Assembly: GCF_963667135.1 (NCBI RefSeq)
Contig: NZ_OY762974.1
Location: 1,178,001 to 1,242,000, forward strand
Origin: an uncultured Macellibacteroides sp.
GTDB taxonomy: Bacteria; Bacteroidota; Bacteroidia; Bacteroidales; Tannerellaceae
Reading direction: 5' to 3'
DNA: 64,000 bases
Shown: positions 16,158 to 24,716 of the stretch, piece after piece
Layout of the letters: each line of letters starts with the position of its first letter
How positions within the stretch are numbered: position 1 is the stretch's first letter
Made by a program: the position numbers and the translations under genes
Notes under the pieces: generated by a model
The model's database searches: none
Seen by the model: only the letters and a program-made list of their open reading frames with translations
Told to the model about the DNA's origin: nothing

Positions 16158-18293
16158 CTACTGTGCTATAATAAATAACTGTTGGTCCAAAAAACTACCT
16201 GCCCGGAGTTGTAAAATATAGGTTCCCCGATTAAGAGACATGGAAATCCGGCTGCTTCCCGAAGGAACCTGTTGTTGCCAAATCCGCTGACCGGTAAGTA
16301 GCATTACTGTAGCCAGTCCCTTCTGAGGCATATTTGTTAATGCAATCGAGTTGCCTTGTATTTGTAAAGATGATCCGCTTATTTGAGTTATTCCGGTTGG
16401 TAAAGCCTTCTGCAAAATCAGCTCGAACCTATCGGATTGATCTGCTGATGCTGAAAAGGAATACGTGTTATTCTCTGTAACGGAGAGCATTTGCTTTGTT
16501 TGTTTATCCGAAAGGAAAACAGTGTAATCTGAATCAACAAATGAGGCTGTCTGGAAAGAAAGCGTGTAATCTCCGGTCACCGGAGTTTGTATAAATAAAG
16601 GCACATGTAATTCATCTACAGACAAAGACTGAGAATTAATTGCCAGCAGTTTACCAGAAGAAGTATAACTTCCTATCTGCGGAACATCGGTTCGCAGGCT
16701 GGTTAATTTATATGCATCAAATGCCACATCGATTCCAGCTGTTGCATCCGAACGAAATCTCAGTTCAGTCCGATCCTGACAGGTTTCATTTTGTAAGGTA
16801 ATACCAATAGAAGATAAGTAATCCCCGGAATACCCGGCTTTAGGATCGAAAGAATCGGATGAAGAAACGGATAGTTCTCCCTGAGCTGTTGTTTTAAAAA
16901 AGAAAGCCCCATAGGCAGGTATCAATTGGGTGCTTCCGGCATCGAAGACTTCGTAGGTTGAACCATTATACCAATACACAAAATTACCCAAAGTAGTATT
17001 TGGCTGAATTTTATTCAAAGACATAGGTGCCGGAAATGGATTTCCGCAAAGATACCACCCACTATGTTCGGATGACGCATTCCCGTTATAGTTATAATGA
17101 GGAACTGAAATCCGTGCCTGCTTGGCAAAATCAAGTCCAACAGTTTCTGCTTTAGATGTAAAAGTAAGTGTTGTATCGCTGGCAGCTCCATCTAACGCTA
17201 TCAGATAGCCTTTGTCTTTTTGAAAAACCAATTGCTCACCGACACCCAGGGATGAAGCCAATGGTTTCCAGTTATTTGCGTTGCTCCCGCTGGCAGCACG
17301 TTGCTGTCCGTCGTATTGCTGAGCGTAGATATAATTGCCGCTTTGCGTGGACTGATTATCTTTTAAAATAAACCGGGGATCAATGCCTTTCGTATACACA
17401 TCGAAAGGAAAAGAAATAAAGTACCATTTTCCTTTTTCAGCGAGTGTTGTAATCACCTGTATTTTATCTTTTACAATAACATCCCCTTTATTTACAAAAC
17501 CTGATCTTGTCTGTGCATTATTATACAATGTAACCGTACTATCCACTGTTAACTTTGCTCCTTCTGAGATTGTAAGTAATCCGTTTCCAATAGTTAGACC
17601 GTTTAGCTGCTGTGAATTCTGAACCGTTACGTTTCCAGCTATTAAGGCACTCCGTCTGCGTGCGGGAGGAAGATTACTCCATTTTGTTGAATCGCTCCAA
17701 TTTCCTGTTCCGGTGAATAGTGAATAAGCCGGAATGCTTCCGAAAATAAATACATTATCTACGTAATAGCCTCCTGAAGAGGACGAAACAGAAGACAGAA
17801 TTGTAACCGCCCCATTGATCGGTCCAATCAGCGATGAATCATAAAAAGCAGTATAGGCAATATTTTTAAGGTTTGAAGTAGTCAACACATTGTTTTTAAT
17901 ATAACTGCATGAAAGGTTTTGACCGGCAACCAAATCTTTACCTGTGTGATATGCTCTTATTACCGGATTAATATAGCCTGAAACATTTAAAGAATCGAAA
18001 GTGATTGCACTTCCGGAGGGTAATCTCATCGATTGAGTTCCATGTGTCCAGTTAAGACCAAAAGCTGCAACATCAGATAGTGCCGCTCCGTTTCCCGACA
18101 GCGTATACCCCCAGGTATTAAGAGCACCTGACTCGAAACTTTGAACCCGAAAAGTATCTCTTATTAAAACATTTTTTGCAGGATCACTTATCCATGTATT
18201 CCATTGATTGGGTGGGATTGTTTGTGCGTTGACTTGCAACTGAATAGAGATAAAAAACAAAAGTAAGACAGGGCATAACAGGCTCTTCTTCAT
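16158..18293 (-). CDS. Large secreted protein with a type IX-like C-terminal sorting domain
   Basis: The 711 residues start with a Sec signal peptide (MKKSLLCPVLLLFFISIQLQ, cleavage after VNAQ). The body is rich in beta, Ser, Thr and Asn. The last 80 or so residues resemble a type IX secretion C-terminal domain: a short beta sandwich with MLLTGQRIWQQQV, then LNRGTYILQLRAG and a hydrophobic end. A region near 210-270 (GNWSDSTKWSN, LTIGNGLLTISEGAKLTV) resembles the short beta-helical segments found in such proteins. T9SS substrates are exported across the outer membrane and often anchored. No T9SS component gene is in this window. Ligand or enzyme activity cannot be assigned. Confidence 0.65.
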   Translation of the reverse strand: MKKSLLCPVLLLFFISIQLQVNAQTIPPNQWNTWISDPAKNVLIRDTFRVQSFESGALNTWGYTLSGNGAALSDVAAFGLNWTHGTQSMRLPSGSAITFDSLNVSGYINPVIRAYHTGKDLVAGQNLSCSYIKNNVLTTSNLKNIAYTAFYDSSLIGPINGAVTILSSVSSSSGGYYVDNVFIFGSIPAYSLFTGTGNWSDSTKWSNLPPARRRSALIAGNVTVQNSQQLNGLTIGNGLLTISEGAKLTVDSTVTLYNNAQTRSGFVNKGDVIVKDKIQVITTLAEKGKWYFISFPFDVYTKGIDPRFILKDNQSTQSGNYIYAQQYDGQQRAASGSNANNWKPLASSLGVGEQLVFQKDKGYLIALDGAASDTTLTFTSKAETVGLDFAKQARISVPHYNYNGNASSEHSGWYLCGNPFPAPMSLNKIQPNTTLGNFVYWYNGSTYEVFDAGSTQLIPAYGAFFFKTTAQGELSVSSSDSFDPKAGYSGDYLSSIGITLQNETCQDRTELRFRSDATAGIDVAFDAYKLTSLRTDVPQIGSYTSSGKLLAINSQSLSVDELHVPLFIQTPVTGDYTLSFQTASFVDSDYTVFLSDKQTKQMLSVTENNTYSFSASADQSDRFELILQKALPTGITQISGSSLQIQGNSIALTNMPQKGLATVMLLTGQRIWQQQVPSGSSRISMSLNRGTYILQLRAGSFLDQQLFIIAQ

Positions 18294-18325
18294 AGTTAAG
18301 ATATTTATGGTTACAAAATGAGTTA

Positions 18326-18333
18326 CAAAGATA
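18326..18333 (-). promoter_or_regulatory. -7 box of the type IX-like secreted protein gene
   Basis: The reverse strand reads TATCTTTG, matching TAnnTTTG, 32 bp before the start codon at 18293. It sits 19 bp from an identical box facing the other way. Confidence 0.5.
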
Positions 18334-18352
18334 AACGAATCTTTGAATTTAC

Positions 18353-18360
18353 TATCTTTG
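18353..18360 (+). promoter_or_regulatory. -7 box of hflX
   Basis: TATCTTTG ends only 4 bp before the hflX ATG at 18365. Since transcription usually begins about 7 bp after this box, the message would be leaderless or nearly so. Confidence 0.45.
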
Positions 18361-18364
18361 TACC

Positions 18365-19597
18365 ATGAAAGAATTTATCATATCAGACGCACAAACAGAA
18401 AAAGCTGTATTGGTGGGGTTGATTACTCCAGACCAGAACGAGCAGAAAATCAGAGAGTATCTGGACGAGCTTGCGTTTCTGGCCGATACGGCAGGGGTAG
18501 ATCCTGTAAAGATGTTTTACCAACGATTGGATTACTCCAATCCGGTAACCTTTGTAGGTAAGGGTAAATTGCAGGAGATTAAGGAATATGTGGTTGAAAA
18601 CGAAATAGGGGTGGTGATTTTTGATGATGAGTTGTCGCCGAAGCAGTTAAGGAACATTGAGAAGGAGCTGCAGGTGATGATACTGGATCGTACAAGCCTT
18701 ATTCTGGACATCTTTGCAAAACGGGCACAGACAGCCCATGCAAAAACGCAGGTAGAACTGGCTCAGTATAAATATATGCTGCCACGTCTTACCCGGTTAT
18801 GGACACACCTTGAGCGGCAACGCGGTGGTGTTGGAATGCGTGGTCCCGGAGAAACACAGCTTGAAACGGATAAACGTATTATCCTGGACAAGATTTCGTT
18901 GCTAAAAAGGGACCTTATCAGCATCGACAAGACAATGTCTATTCAACGGAAAAACCGAGGAAAGATGGTTCGCGTAGCTTTGGTAGGTTACACTAACGTG
19001 GGAAAGTCTACGTTAATGAATCTTATCAGCAAAAGTGAGGTATTTGCAGAAAACAAATTATTCGCAACACTTGATACGACTGTACGTAAAGTGATAATTG
19101 AGAACCTCCCGTTCCTGTTATCTGATACGGTTGGTTTTATCCGCAAGTTGCCAACAGAACTGGTAGAATCATTTAAATCGACATTGGACGAAGTTCGTGA
19201 GGCAGACTTACTGGTACATATTGTGGATGTATCGCATCCTCAATTTGAAGAACAGATTGAAGTAGTTAACAAAACACTTGCTGAAATAGATAAGCAAGCG
19301 AAGCCTATGATTATTGTGTTCAATAAGATAGATGCTTTTTCGTTTGTAAAAAAGGATGAAGATGATTTAACTCCCAGCACACGCGAGAACGTGAGTCTGG
19401 ACGAACTAAAACGTACCTGGATGAACCGTTTGCAAGATAATTGTATCTTTATCTCGGCGAAAGACCGTACAAATGTAGATGAACTAAAAACAATGCTATA
19501 TACGCGGGTTAGAGAGATCCACACCACGCGTTTCCCTTACAATGATTTCCTTTTTCAACAGTATGATGATGTTGACGATGGGAATCTTGATGAATAG
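18365..19597 (+). CDS. hflX: HflX ribosome-associated GTPase
   Basis: This 410-residue protein has the HflX N-terminal domain (about 1-195; GLITP, FVGKGKLQEI, GRTSLILDIF-like region, GMRGPGETQLETD at 157-169). The GTPase domain follows: G1 GYTNVGKS at 208-215, then DTVGFI and NKID. HflX splits stalled or hibernating 70S ribosomes and helps recovery from stress. The start matches other Bacteroidetes HflX proteins, although the promoter -7 box lies only 4 bp upstream. The next gene follows by 28 bp and is probably co-transcribed. Confidence 0.96.
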   Translation: MKEFIISDAQTEKAVLVGLITPDQNEQKIREYLDELAFLADTAGVDPVKMFYQRLDYSNPVTFVGKGKLQEIKEYVVENEIGVVIFDDELSPKQLRNIEKELQVMILDRTSLILDIFAKRAQTAHAKTQVELAQYKYMLPRLTRLWTHLERQRGGVGMRGPGETQLETDKRIILDKISLLKRDLISIDKTMSIQRKNRGKMVRVALVGYTNVGKSTLMNLISKSEVFAENKLFATLDTTVRKVIIENLPFLLSDTVGFIRKLPTELVESFKSTLDEVREADLLVHIVDVSHPQFEEQIEVVNKTLAEIDKQAKPMIIVFNKIDAFSFVKKDEDDLTPSTRENVSLDELKRTWMNRLQDNCIFISAKDRTNVDELKTMLYTRVREIHTTRFPYNDFLFQQYDDVDDGNLDE

Positions 19598-19625
19598 AAT
19601 ACTATTATCTTAATTCGTTAGACAT

Positions 19626-21620
19626 ATGAGTAATAAGCGTAACCTGCGGACGGAAGAAATTGCCGTACTGCAGGCCAATGCATGTAAAGCGGACAACTGG
19701 GACTCCGTATTTGTGCCTGATTTATTTGATATTCAACATGTAACCCACACCCACTTCTCGGGAGAGGTATCTCTGGGAGCTTTCAACAAAGAGTTTGTTC
19801 TGCCTGGCGGACTGACAAAACATGCAGGTTTGCACAATGTAACATTACATAATTGCTCGTTGGGGGATAATTGCCTTATCGAGAATGTGCAGAATTACAT
19901 AGCGAATTATGTTATTGGTGACAATTGCCTTATTCAACATATAAATGTGATGCTGGTCGATGGTTACTCTTCTTTTGGAAATGGAACTCCGGTTGCTGTT
20001 TTAAATGAAACGGGAGGAAGGGAAGTACCAATGTACAATACTTTACCGGCCCCGCTGGCATATATTATTGCATTATACCGCCACAGACCAGAACTAATAA
20101 ACCAGATCAGCAAACTTATTGAAGAGTATTCGAAAGGAGTATCCTCTTCTTTCGGGACCATTGGTAATAATACCCGGATTACAAATACGGGAACTATTAG
20201 AAACGTATATATTGGAAGCAATGCTACAATAGAAAACTGTACCAGACTGGAAAACGGATCGGTAAACAGCCGTCCCGAAGAACCGGTGTATGTAGGTGAT
20301 AGTGTAATTGCCCAGGATTTTATTCTATCTTCAGGTGTAGTGCTTGCGGATGCGGCAAAATTGGTACGTTGCTTTGTAGGCCAGGCCTGCCATGTTACAC
20401 ATAACTTTTCTGCGCACGATTCGCTGCTATTCAGTAACTGTGTATTCGAAAACGGAGAAGCCTGCGCTATCTTTGCAGGTCCCTTCACTGTATCGATGCA
20501 TAAAAGCAGTTTGCTGATTGCGGGAATGTTTTCTTTTCTGAACGCAGGAAGCGGTTCGAATCAAAGTAACCACATGTACAAGCTTGGTCCAATCCATCAA
20601 GGCATTGTGGAAAGAGGTTCGAAGACAACAAGCGATTCGTATTTGTTATGGCCAGCCAGAGTCGGGGCTTTTTCATTAGTAATGGGAAGACATTATCGCC
20701 ACTGTGATACATCAGATATGCCTTTCTCGTACCTTATTGAAAAGGATGATGAAACATACCTGGTTCCGGGGGTGAATCTGCGAAGTGTGGGTACTATCCG
20801 CGATGCCCAGAAGTGGCCGAAGCGAGACAAGCGCAAAGCTGACTTACACCTGGATCCGATTAATTATAATTTACTGAGCCCGTATACGATCAGCAAGATG
20901 ATAAAGGCGGTAGAGGTTTTGAAAAACCTGCAATCGCTCGTAGGCGAAACTTCAGAGATTTATTATTATCAGAATACACGTATCAAAGGCTCTTCTCTTC
21001 GAAAGGGGCTGGACTTATACAACAAAGCTATTAATAAATTTCTTGGGAATTCTCTTATTAAAAGACTAGAGGGAACCAATTTCTCATCCATGGAGGAAGT
21101 TTGGAAACAACTTCGTCCAACCGATGCCAAAGGTGAAGGTGAATGGATTGATTTATCCGGAATGATTGCCCCCAAGGACCTAATTGAAGAGTATTTATGT
21201 CGTATAGAGGCTGGAGAGATTCATTCGCTGGAAGAGATCTCGGCTTATCTTCATGGATTACATAAAAAGTATTACGACATGGAATGGACTTGGGCATACG
21301 GTGTTATCGAATCTGCTTACAAGGTGAATCTACAAACCATCAATGCGGAGAAACTGATTTCTCTGGTTGAAATATGGAAGGAATCAGTTGTAAGCCTGGA
21401 CGAATTATTGTACGCAGATGCAAAAAAAGAGTTCTCTCTTACATCCAAGATCAGCTTTGGAGTAGATGGTTCAACATCTGATAAAATGAAAGATTTTGAA
21501 GGTGTTCGCGGAGATTTCGAAAACAATCCTTTTGTGGCAGCAGTAAATGAACACATTGTGACAAAGAAAGCCCTTGGGGATGAATTGATCAATAGATTGA
21601 ACGTTGTTTTGAAACGGTAA
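19626..21620 (+). CDS. DUF4954 family left-handed beta-helix protein
   Basis: This 664-residue protein has no signal peptide. The first two thirds contain hexapeptide-like repeats (SLGDNCLIENV, VIGDNCLIQHI, YIGSNATIENC, YVGDSVIAQDF), as in left-handed parallel beta-helix sugar and acyl transferases. The C-terminal third is helical. It fits the DUF4954 family of Bacteroidetes, which has no assigned function; the fold suggests nucleotide-sugar binding or transfer. It directly follows hflX. A cytoplasmic location is predicted from the lack of export signals. Confidence 0.8.
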   Translation: MSNKRNLRTEEIAVLQANACKADNWDSVFVPDLFDIQHVTHTHFSGEVSLGAFNKEFVLPGGLTKHAGLHNVTLHNCSLGDNCLIENVQNYIANYVIGDNCLIQHINVMLVDGYSSFGNGTPVAVLNETGGREVPMYNTLPAPLAYIIALYRHRPELINQISKLIEEYSKGVSSSFGTIGNNTRITNTGTIRNVYIGSNATIENCTRLENGSVNSRPEEPVYVGDSVIAQDFILSSGVVLADAAKLVRCFVGQACHVTHNFSAHDSLLFSNCVFENGEACAIFAGPFTVSMHKSSLLIAGMFSFLNAGSGSNQSNHMYKLGPIHQGIVERGSKTTSDSYLLWPARVGAFSLVMGRHYRHCDTSDMPFSYLIEKDDETYLVPGVNLRSVGTIRDAQKWPKRDKRKADLHLDPINYNLLSPYTISKMIKAVEVLKNLQSLVGETSEIYYYQNTRIKGSSLRKGLDLYNKAINKFLGNSLIKRLEGTNFSSMEEVWKQLRPTDAKGEGEWIDLSGMIAPKDLIEEYLCRIEAGEIHSLEEISAYLHGLHKKYYDMEWTWAYGVIESAYKVNLQTINAEKLISLVEIWKESVVSLDELLYADAKKEFSLTSKISFGVDGSTSDKMKDFEGVRGDFENNPFVAAVNEHIVTKKALGDELINRLNVVLKR

Positions 21621-21690
21621 ACACCCTTAGCGAAACACATCCTTAAGTTCTTTTAGGTTTTGTATAAACTGTAAGTATAGAATAATTCTG

Positions 21691-21698
21691 TACATTTG
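21691..21698 (+). promoter_or_regulatory. -7 box of the fumarase gene
   Basis: TACATTTG matches TAnnTTTG and lies 44 bp upstream of the ATG at 21743. A clear -33 element at the usual spacing was not found. Confidence 0.5.
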
Positions 21699-21742
21699 TG
21701 GGATAAACAGAAATCAACAATTATTTAAAAAATAGTAAAGAT

Positions 21743-23383
21743 ATGGCAACACCTCCCTTTAAGTATCAGGCGCCTTTTCCTATGGGAAAGGACGATACGG
21801 AGTATTATCTGCTTACAAAAGAACATGTTTCTGTAAGTGAATTTGAAGGAAAAGAAATCCTGAAAGTTGAATCAGAAGGACTTACCAAGCTAGCGAATGC
21901 GGCTTTCCGTGACGCTTCTTTTTTGCTTCGTACTGCACATCAGGAACAGGTAGCTAAAATTTTATCTGATCCGGAGGCAAGTGAAAATGACAAGTTTGTA
22001 GCACTTACGTTCCTTCGCAATTCGGAAGTATCTGCCAAAGGCCAGCTTCCTACATGTCAGGATACCGGTACGGCTATCATTACTGGTAAAAAAGGTCAGA
22101 ACGTATGGACAGACGGCTGCGATGAAGAAGCCTTGTCTTTAGGGGTTTACAAAACCTATACCGAAGAGAACCTGCGTTATTCGCAAAATGTTCCGTTGGA
22201 TATGTACAAAGAAATCAACACTGGCTGTAATCTGCCGGCTCAAATCGACCTGTATGCCGTTCAGGGAAATGAATATAAGTTCCTTTGCATTGCTAAAGGA
22301 GGTGGTTCTGCCAACAAAACATATCTGTATCAGGAAACCAAAGCATTATTGAATCCTACTTCGCTGGTTAAGTTCCTGGTTGAAAAAATGAAGACATTAG
22401 GTACGGCAGCTTGCCCTCCCTATCATATTGCTTTCTGTATTGGCGGTACTTCGGCCGAAGCGAACCTAAAAACTGTTAAGCTTGCCTCTGCGAAATATTA
22501 CGACAACCTACCTACTTCAGGAAACGAAGGTGGTCAGGCATTTCGTGATATTGAACTTGAAAAGGAAGTATTACTGGAATCTCAGCGCATGGGTCTGGGT
22601 GCACAGTTTGGCGGCAAGTATTTTGCGCACGATGTACGCATTATTCGTCTTCCCCGTCATGGCGCTTCTTGTCCGGTAGGAATGGGTGTTTCCTGTTCTG
22701 CTGATCGTAACATCAAAGCAAAAATCAACAAAGACGGTATCTGGATTGAAAAGATGGAAACAAATCCGGCTCGTTTCATTCCTGAAGAATTACGTCGTGC
22801 AGGTGAAGGTGAAGCAGTTCAAATTAACCTGAACCAGCCAATGACCGATGTTCTGAAAGAACTTAGCAAATATCCGGTTTCGACCCGTTTGTCATTGAAC
22901 GGTACAATCGTAGTAGGTCGCGATATTGCTCATGCCAAACTGAAAGAACGTATTGACGCAGGTCTGGGATTACCTCAGTATATCAAGGATCATCCTATCT
23001 ATTACGCTGGTCCTGCCAAAACACCAACCGGAATGGCTTCCGGATCATTTGGTCCTACAACAGCAGGCCGTATGGACTCATACGTTGACTTGTTTCAGGA
23101 GAACGGGGGAAGCATGATCATGATTGCCAAAGGTAACCGTAGTCAGCAGGTAACCGATGCTTGTCAGAAGCACGGAGGTTTCTACCTTGGAAGTATTGGT
23201 GGCCCTGCTGCAATTCTTGCACAAGACAGTATCAAGAAAGTAGAATGTCTGGAATACCCTGAACTGGGAATGGAAGCTATCTGGAAGATCGAAGTTGAAA
23301 ACTTCCCCGCATTCATCCTTGTAGATGATAAAGGGAACGATTTCTTCAAACAACTGAAGCCTCTTTGCATACTTAGCAAATAA
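21743..23383 (+). CDS. Class I (iron-sulfur) fumarate hydratase
   Basis: This 546-residue single-chain class I fumarase of the FumA/FumB type catalyses the reversible hydration of fumarate to malate with a [4Fe-4S] cluster. The N-terminal alpha domain carries the cluster cysteine motifs ([30 protein letters not shown]). The C-terminal beta domain contains TTAGRMDSY and the late [10 protein letters not shown] motif. The oxygen-labile enzyme suits an anaerobe that ferments through fumarate to succinate and propionate. It has its own promoter box and a strong terminator, so it is monocistronic. Confidence 0.94.
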   Translation: MATPPFKYQAPFPMGKDDTEYYLLTKEHVSVSEFEGKEILKVESEGLTKLANAAFRDASFLLRTAHQEQVAKILSDPEASENDKFVALTFLRNSEVSAKGQLPTCQDTGTAIITGKKGQNVWTDGCDEEALSLGVYKTYTEENLRYSQNVPLDMYKEINTGCNLPAQIDLYAVQGNEYKFLCIAKGGGSANKTYLYQETKALLNPTSLVKFLVEKMKTLGTAACPPYHIAFCIGGTSAEANLKTVKLASAKYYDNLPTSGNEGGQAFRDIELEKEVLLESQRMGLGAQFGGKYFAHDVRIIRLPRHGASCPVGMGVSCSADRNIKAKINKDGIWIEKMETNPARFIPEELRRAGEGEAVQINLNQPMTDVLKELSKYPVSTRLSLNGTIVVGRDIAHAKLKERIDAGLGLPQYIKDHPIYYAGPAKTPTGMASGSFGPTTAGRMDSYVDLFQENGGSMIMIAKGNRSQQVTDACQKHGGFYLGSIGGPAAILAQDSIKKVECLEYPELGMEAIWKIEVENFPAFILVDDKGNDFFKQLKPLCILSK

Positions 23384-23405
23384 GTATTCATACACCTTAT
23401 TATAT

Positions 23406-23441
23406 ACAGGTACTCCGACCAACGGAGTACCTGTTTTTTTT
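23406..23441. terminator. Terminator between the fumarase gene and the convergent membrane gene
   Basis: ACAGGTACTCCG pairs with CGGAGTACCTGT (12 perfect pairs, loop ACCAA), followed by a T run on the plus strand. The reverse-strand gene ends 20 bp away. Confidence 0.9.
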
Positions 23442-23462
23442 ATCTCTTTATTTAGGTCGTTT

Positions 23463-24056
23463 TTATCTGATGTACTCATCCAGCTCTTGTATTTCTTTTT
23501 CCAACTTTTCAATTTTTTTTCTGAAAACCACCGAACCTTTGATATTTAACAAAAATGTGACAGCAAATATTCCAATCAGAAATAGTATCATATTAGGAGT
23601 AAAGTTAAAGCTATTCCACCCAATTAAGACTGCTCCAAGAAAAATGACCGGATAATAAAGGAAAACATATTTCCATCTGACATTAAACCATTTACTAAAG
23701 GTTGCAACCTTTTTTGTCGAAGAAATTATAGAATCTGCATCAAGATGAATATTCTTAAGCATTATGTACCATTTTAAGCTAATGAAGCTTACATAAATCA
23801 ACACTGAAATTACCATGATACATCCTGTTATAAAGATCCAGTTAATATTCTCCATTTTAAAATTAGGATGGAGAGCTATAAGCAGAATGATTGGTGTAGC
23901 AATCAGGCTATAAGAACTTTTAAACTTTTGCCAATTGATCTTTTTATATGACTTTTTTAAAAGAGTTTCCTGAATTACTTTTTTATTCAACATTTCAAGT
24001 TTATCTAATCTTTCATCGTATTGTTTCCACATTAATTTCAATTCTTCTATTTCCAT
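23463..24056 (-). CDS. Membrane protein paired with an ECF sigma factor (possible anti-sigma)
   Basis: The 197 residues begin with a charged, coiled-coil-like stretch (MEIEELKLMWKQYDERLDKLEM). Four hydrophobic segments follow (about 49-63, 73-94, 128-145, 152-168), then a charged coiled-coil tail (FRKKIEKLEKEIQELDEYI). It starts 10 bp after the sigma factor stop on the same strand. The genetic pairing suggests it holds the sigma factor at the membrane, with the N-terminal helix as the contact. No zinc-anti-sigma or FecR motif is visible, so that role is inferred. Confidence 0.6.
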   Translation of the reverse strand: MEIEELKLMWKQYDERLDKLEMLNKKVIQETLLKKSYKKINWQKFKSSYSLIATPIILLIALHPNFKMENINWIFITGCIMVISVLIYVSFISLKWYIMLKNIHLDADSIISSTKKVATFSKWFNVRWKYVFLYYPVIFLGAVLIGWNSFNFTPNMILFLIGIFAVTFLLNIKGSVVFRKKIEKLEKEIQELDEYIR

Positions 24057-24066
24057 AATTTTATAT

Positions 24067-24570
24067 TTAAACGTTAAACATTTGTGATCTTAATTTTACT
24101 TTGATCCGGTTGATCTTGGTTGCAATATTTGTCTTTGTTAATCCAACTATTTCAGCTATTTCATCATATGAATACTCATCAAGAAGCAAAAGTATAATTG
24201 CCTTATCTATATCTCCAAGAGTATTGATAGCCTTATACAATCGGGTATATAATTCGTCGGCGTCACTTTCATCAGATTCAATTGGAAGATTAGGAATAAG
24301 CGAAGTGTATTTAATTGTTCTGTTTTGTTTTGTGTATTCTCTTACCCATGAAATGGCTGTATTAAAAGCTACACGATAAATCCATGTACTGATTTTAGAC
24401 TTATTTTTAAAATATGGGAAAGCTATCCATAGATTTAGAATAATTTCCTGAAATAAATCCTCCTTATCAACAGAACAATCGCAATAAAAAAAACTGATTT
24501 TATATATCAACTTTTTGTTATCCTCAATAAGGTTAATAAAATCAGTCTGAACTTTTGAATTATCTATCAT
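24067..24570 (-). CDS. ECF-type sigma-70 factor
   Basis: The 167 residues contain region 2 (KLIYKISFFYCDCSVDKEDLFQEIILNLW, about 20-48, with the downstream KISTWIYRVAFN) and region 4 (YDEIAEIVGLTKTNIATKINRIK, about 133-155). It should direct RNA polymerase to a dedicated promoter set, probably including its own operon. It is co-transcribed with the four-helix membrane protein that follows. The signal sensed cannot be read from the sequence. Unlike the sigma gene at 2.1-2.6 kb, this one is intact. Confidence 0.9.
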   Translation of the reverse strand: MIDNSKVQTDFINLIEDNKKLIYKISFFYCDCSVDKEDLFQEIILNLWIAFPYFKNKSKISTWIYRVAFNTAISWVREYTKQNRTIKYTSLIPNLPIESDESDADELYTRLYKAINTLGDIDKAIILLLLDEYSYDEIAEIVGLTKTNIATKINRIKVKLRSQMFNV

Positions 24571-24664
24571 ATATTATCACTTTTTAGTATTAGTCGAAAA
24601 TATAAATAAAAAATCACAAGATAGGGGTGTTATTTAATAGTTGGTTAAAAAATAATTGACAAAA

Positions 24665-24694
24665 AAGCCCCGGCAGAGAAAACTGCCGGGGCTT
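24665..24694 (-). terminator. Terminator of pnp
   Basis: AAGCCCCGGCAG and CTGCCGGGGCTT form 12 perfect GC-rich pairs with a 6-nt loop. On the reverse strand the hairpin is followed by a T run (plus-strand A's at 24661-24666), 23 bp after the pnp stop. Confidence 0.9.
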
Positions 24695-24716
24695 ATATAA
24701 TAATGTAATAAATTAC

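Noticed and set aside
19964-20488. A 174-codon reverse-strand open frame inside the DUF4954 gene
   Set aside because: Antisense to a long conserved gene, with no start context and an unnatural composition.
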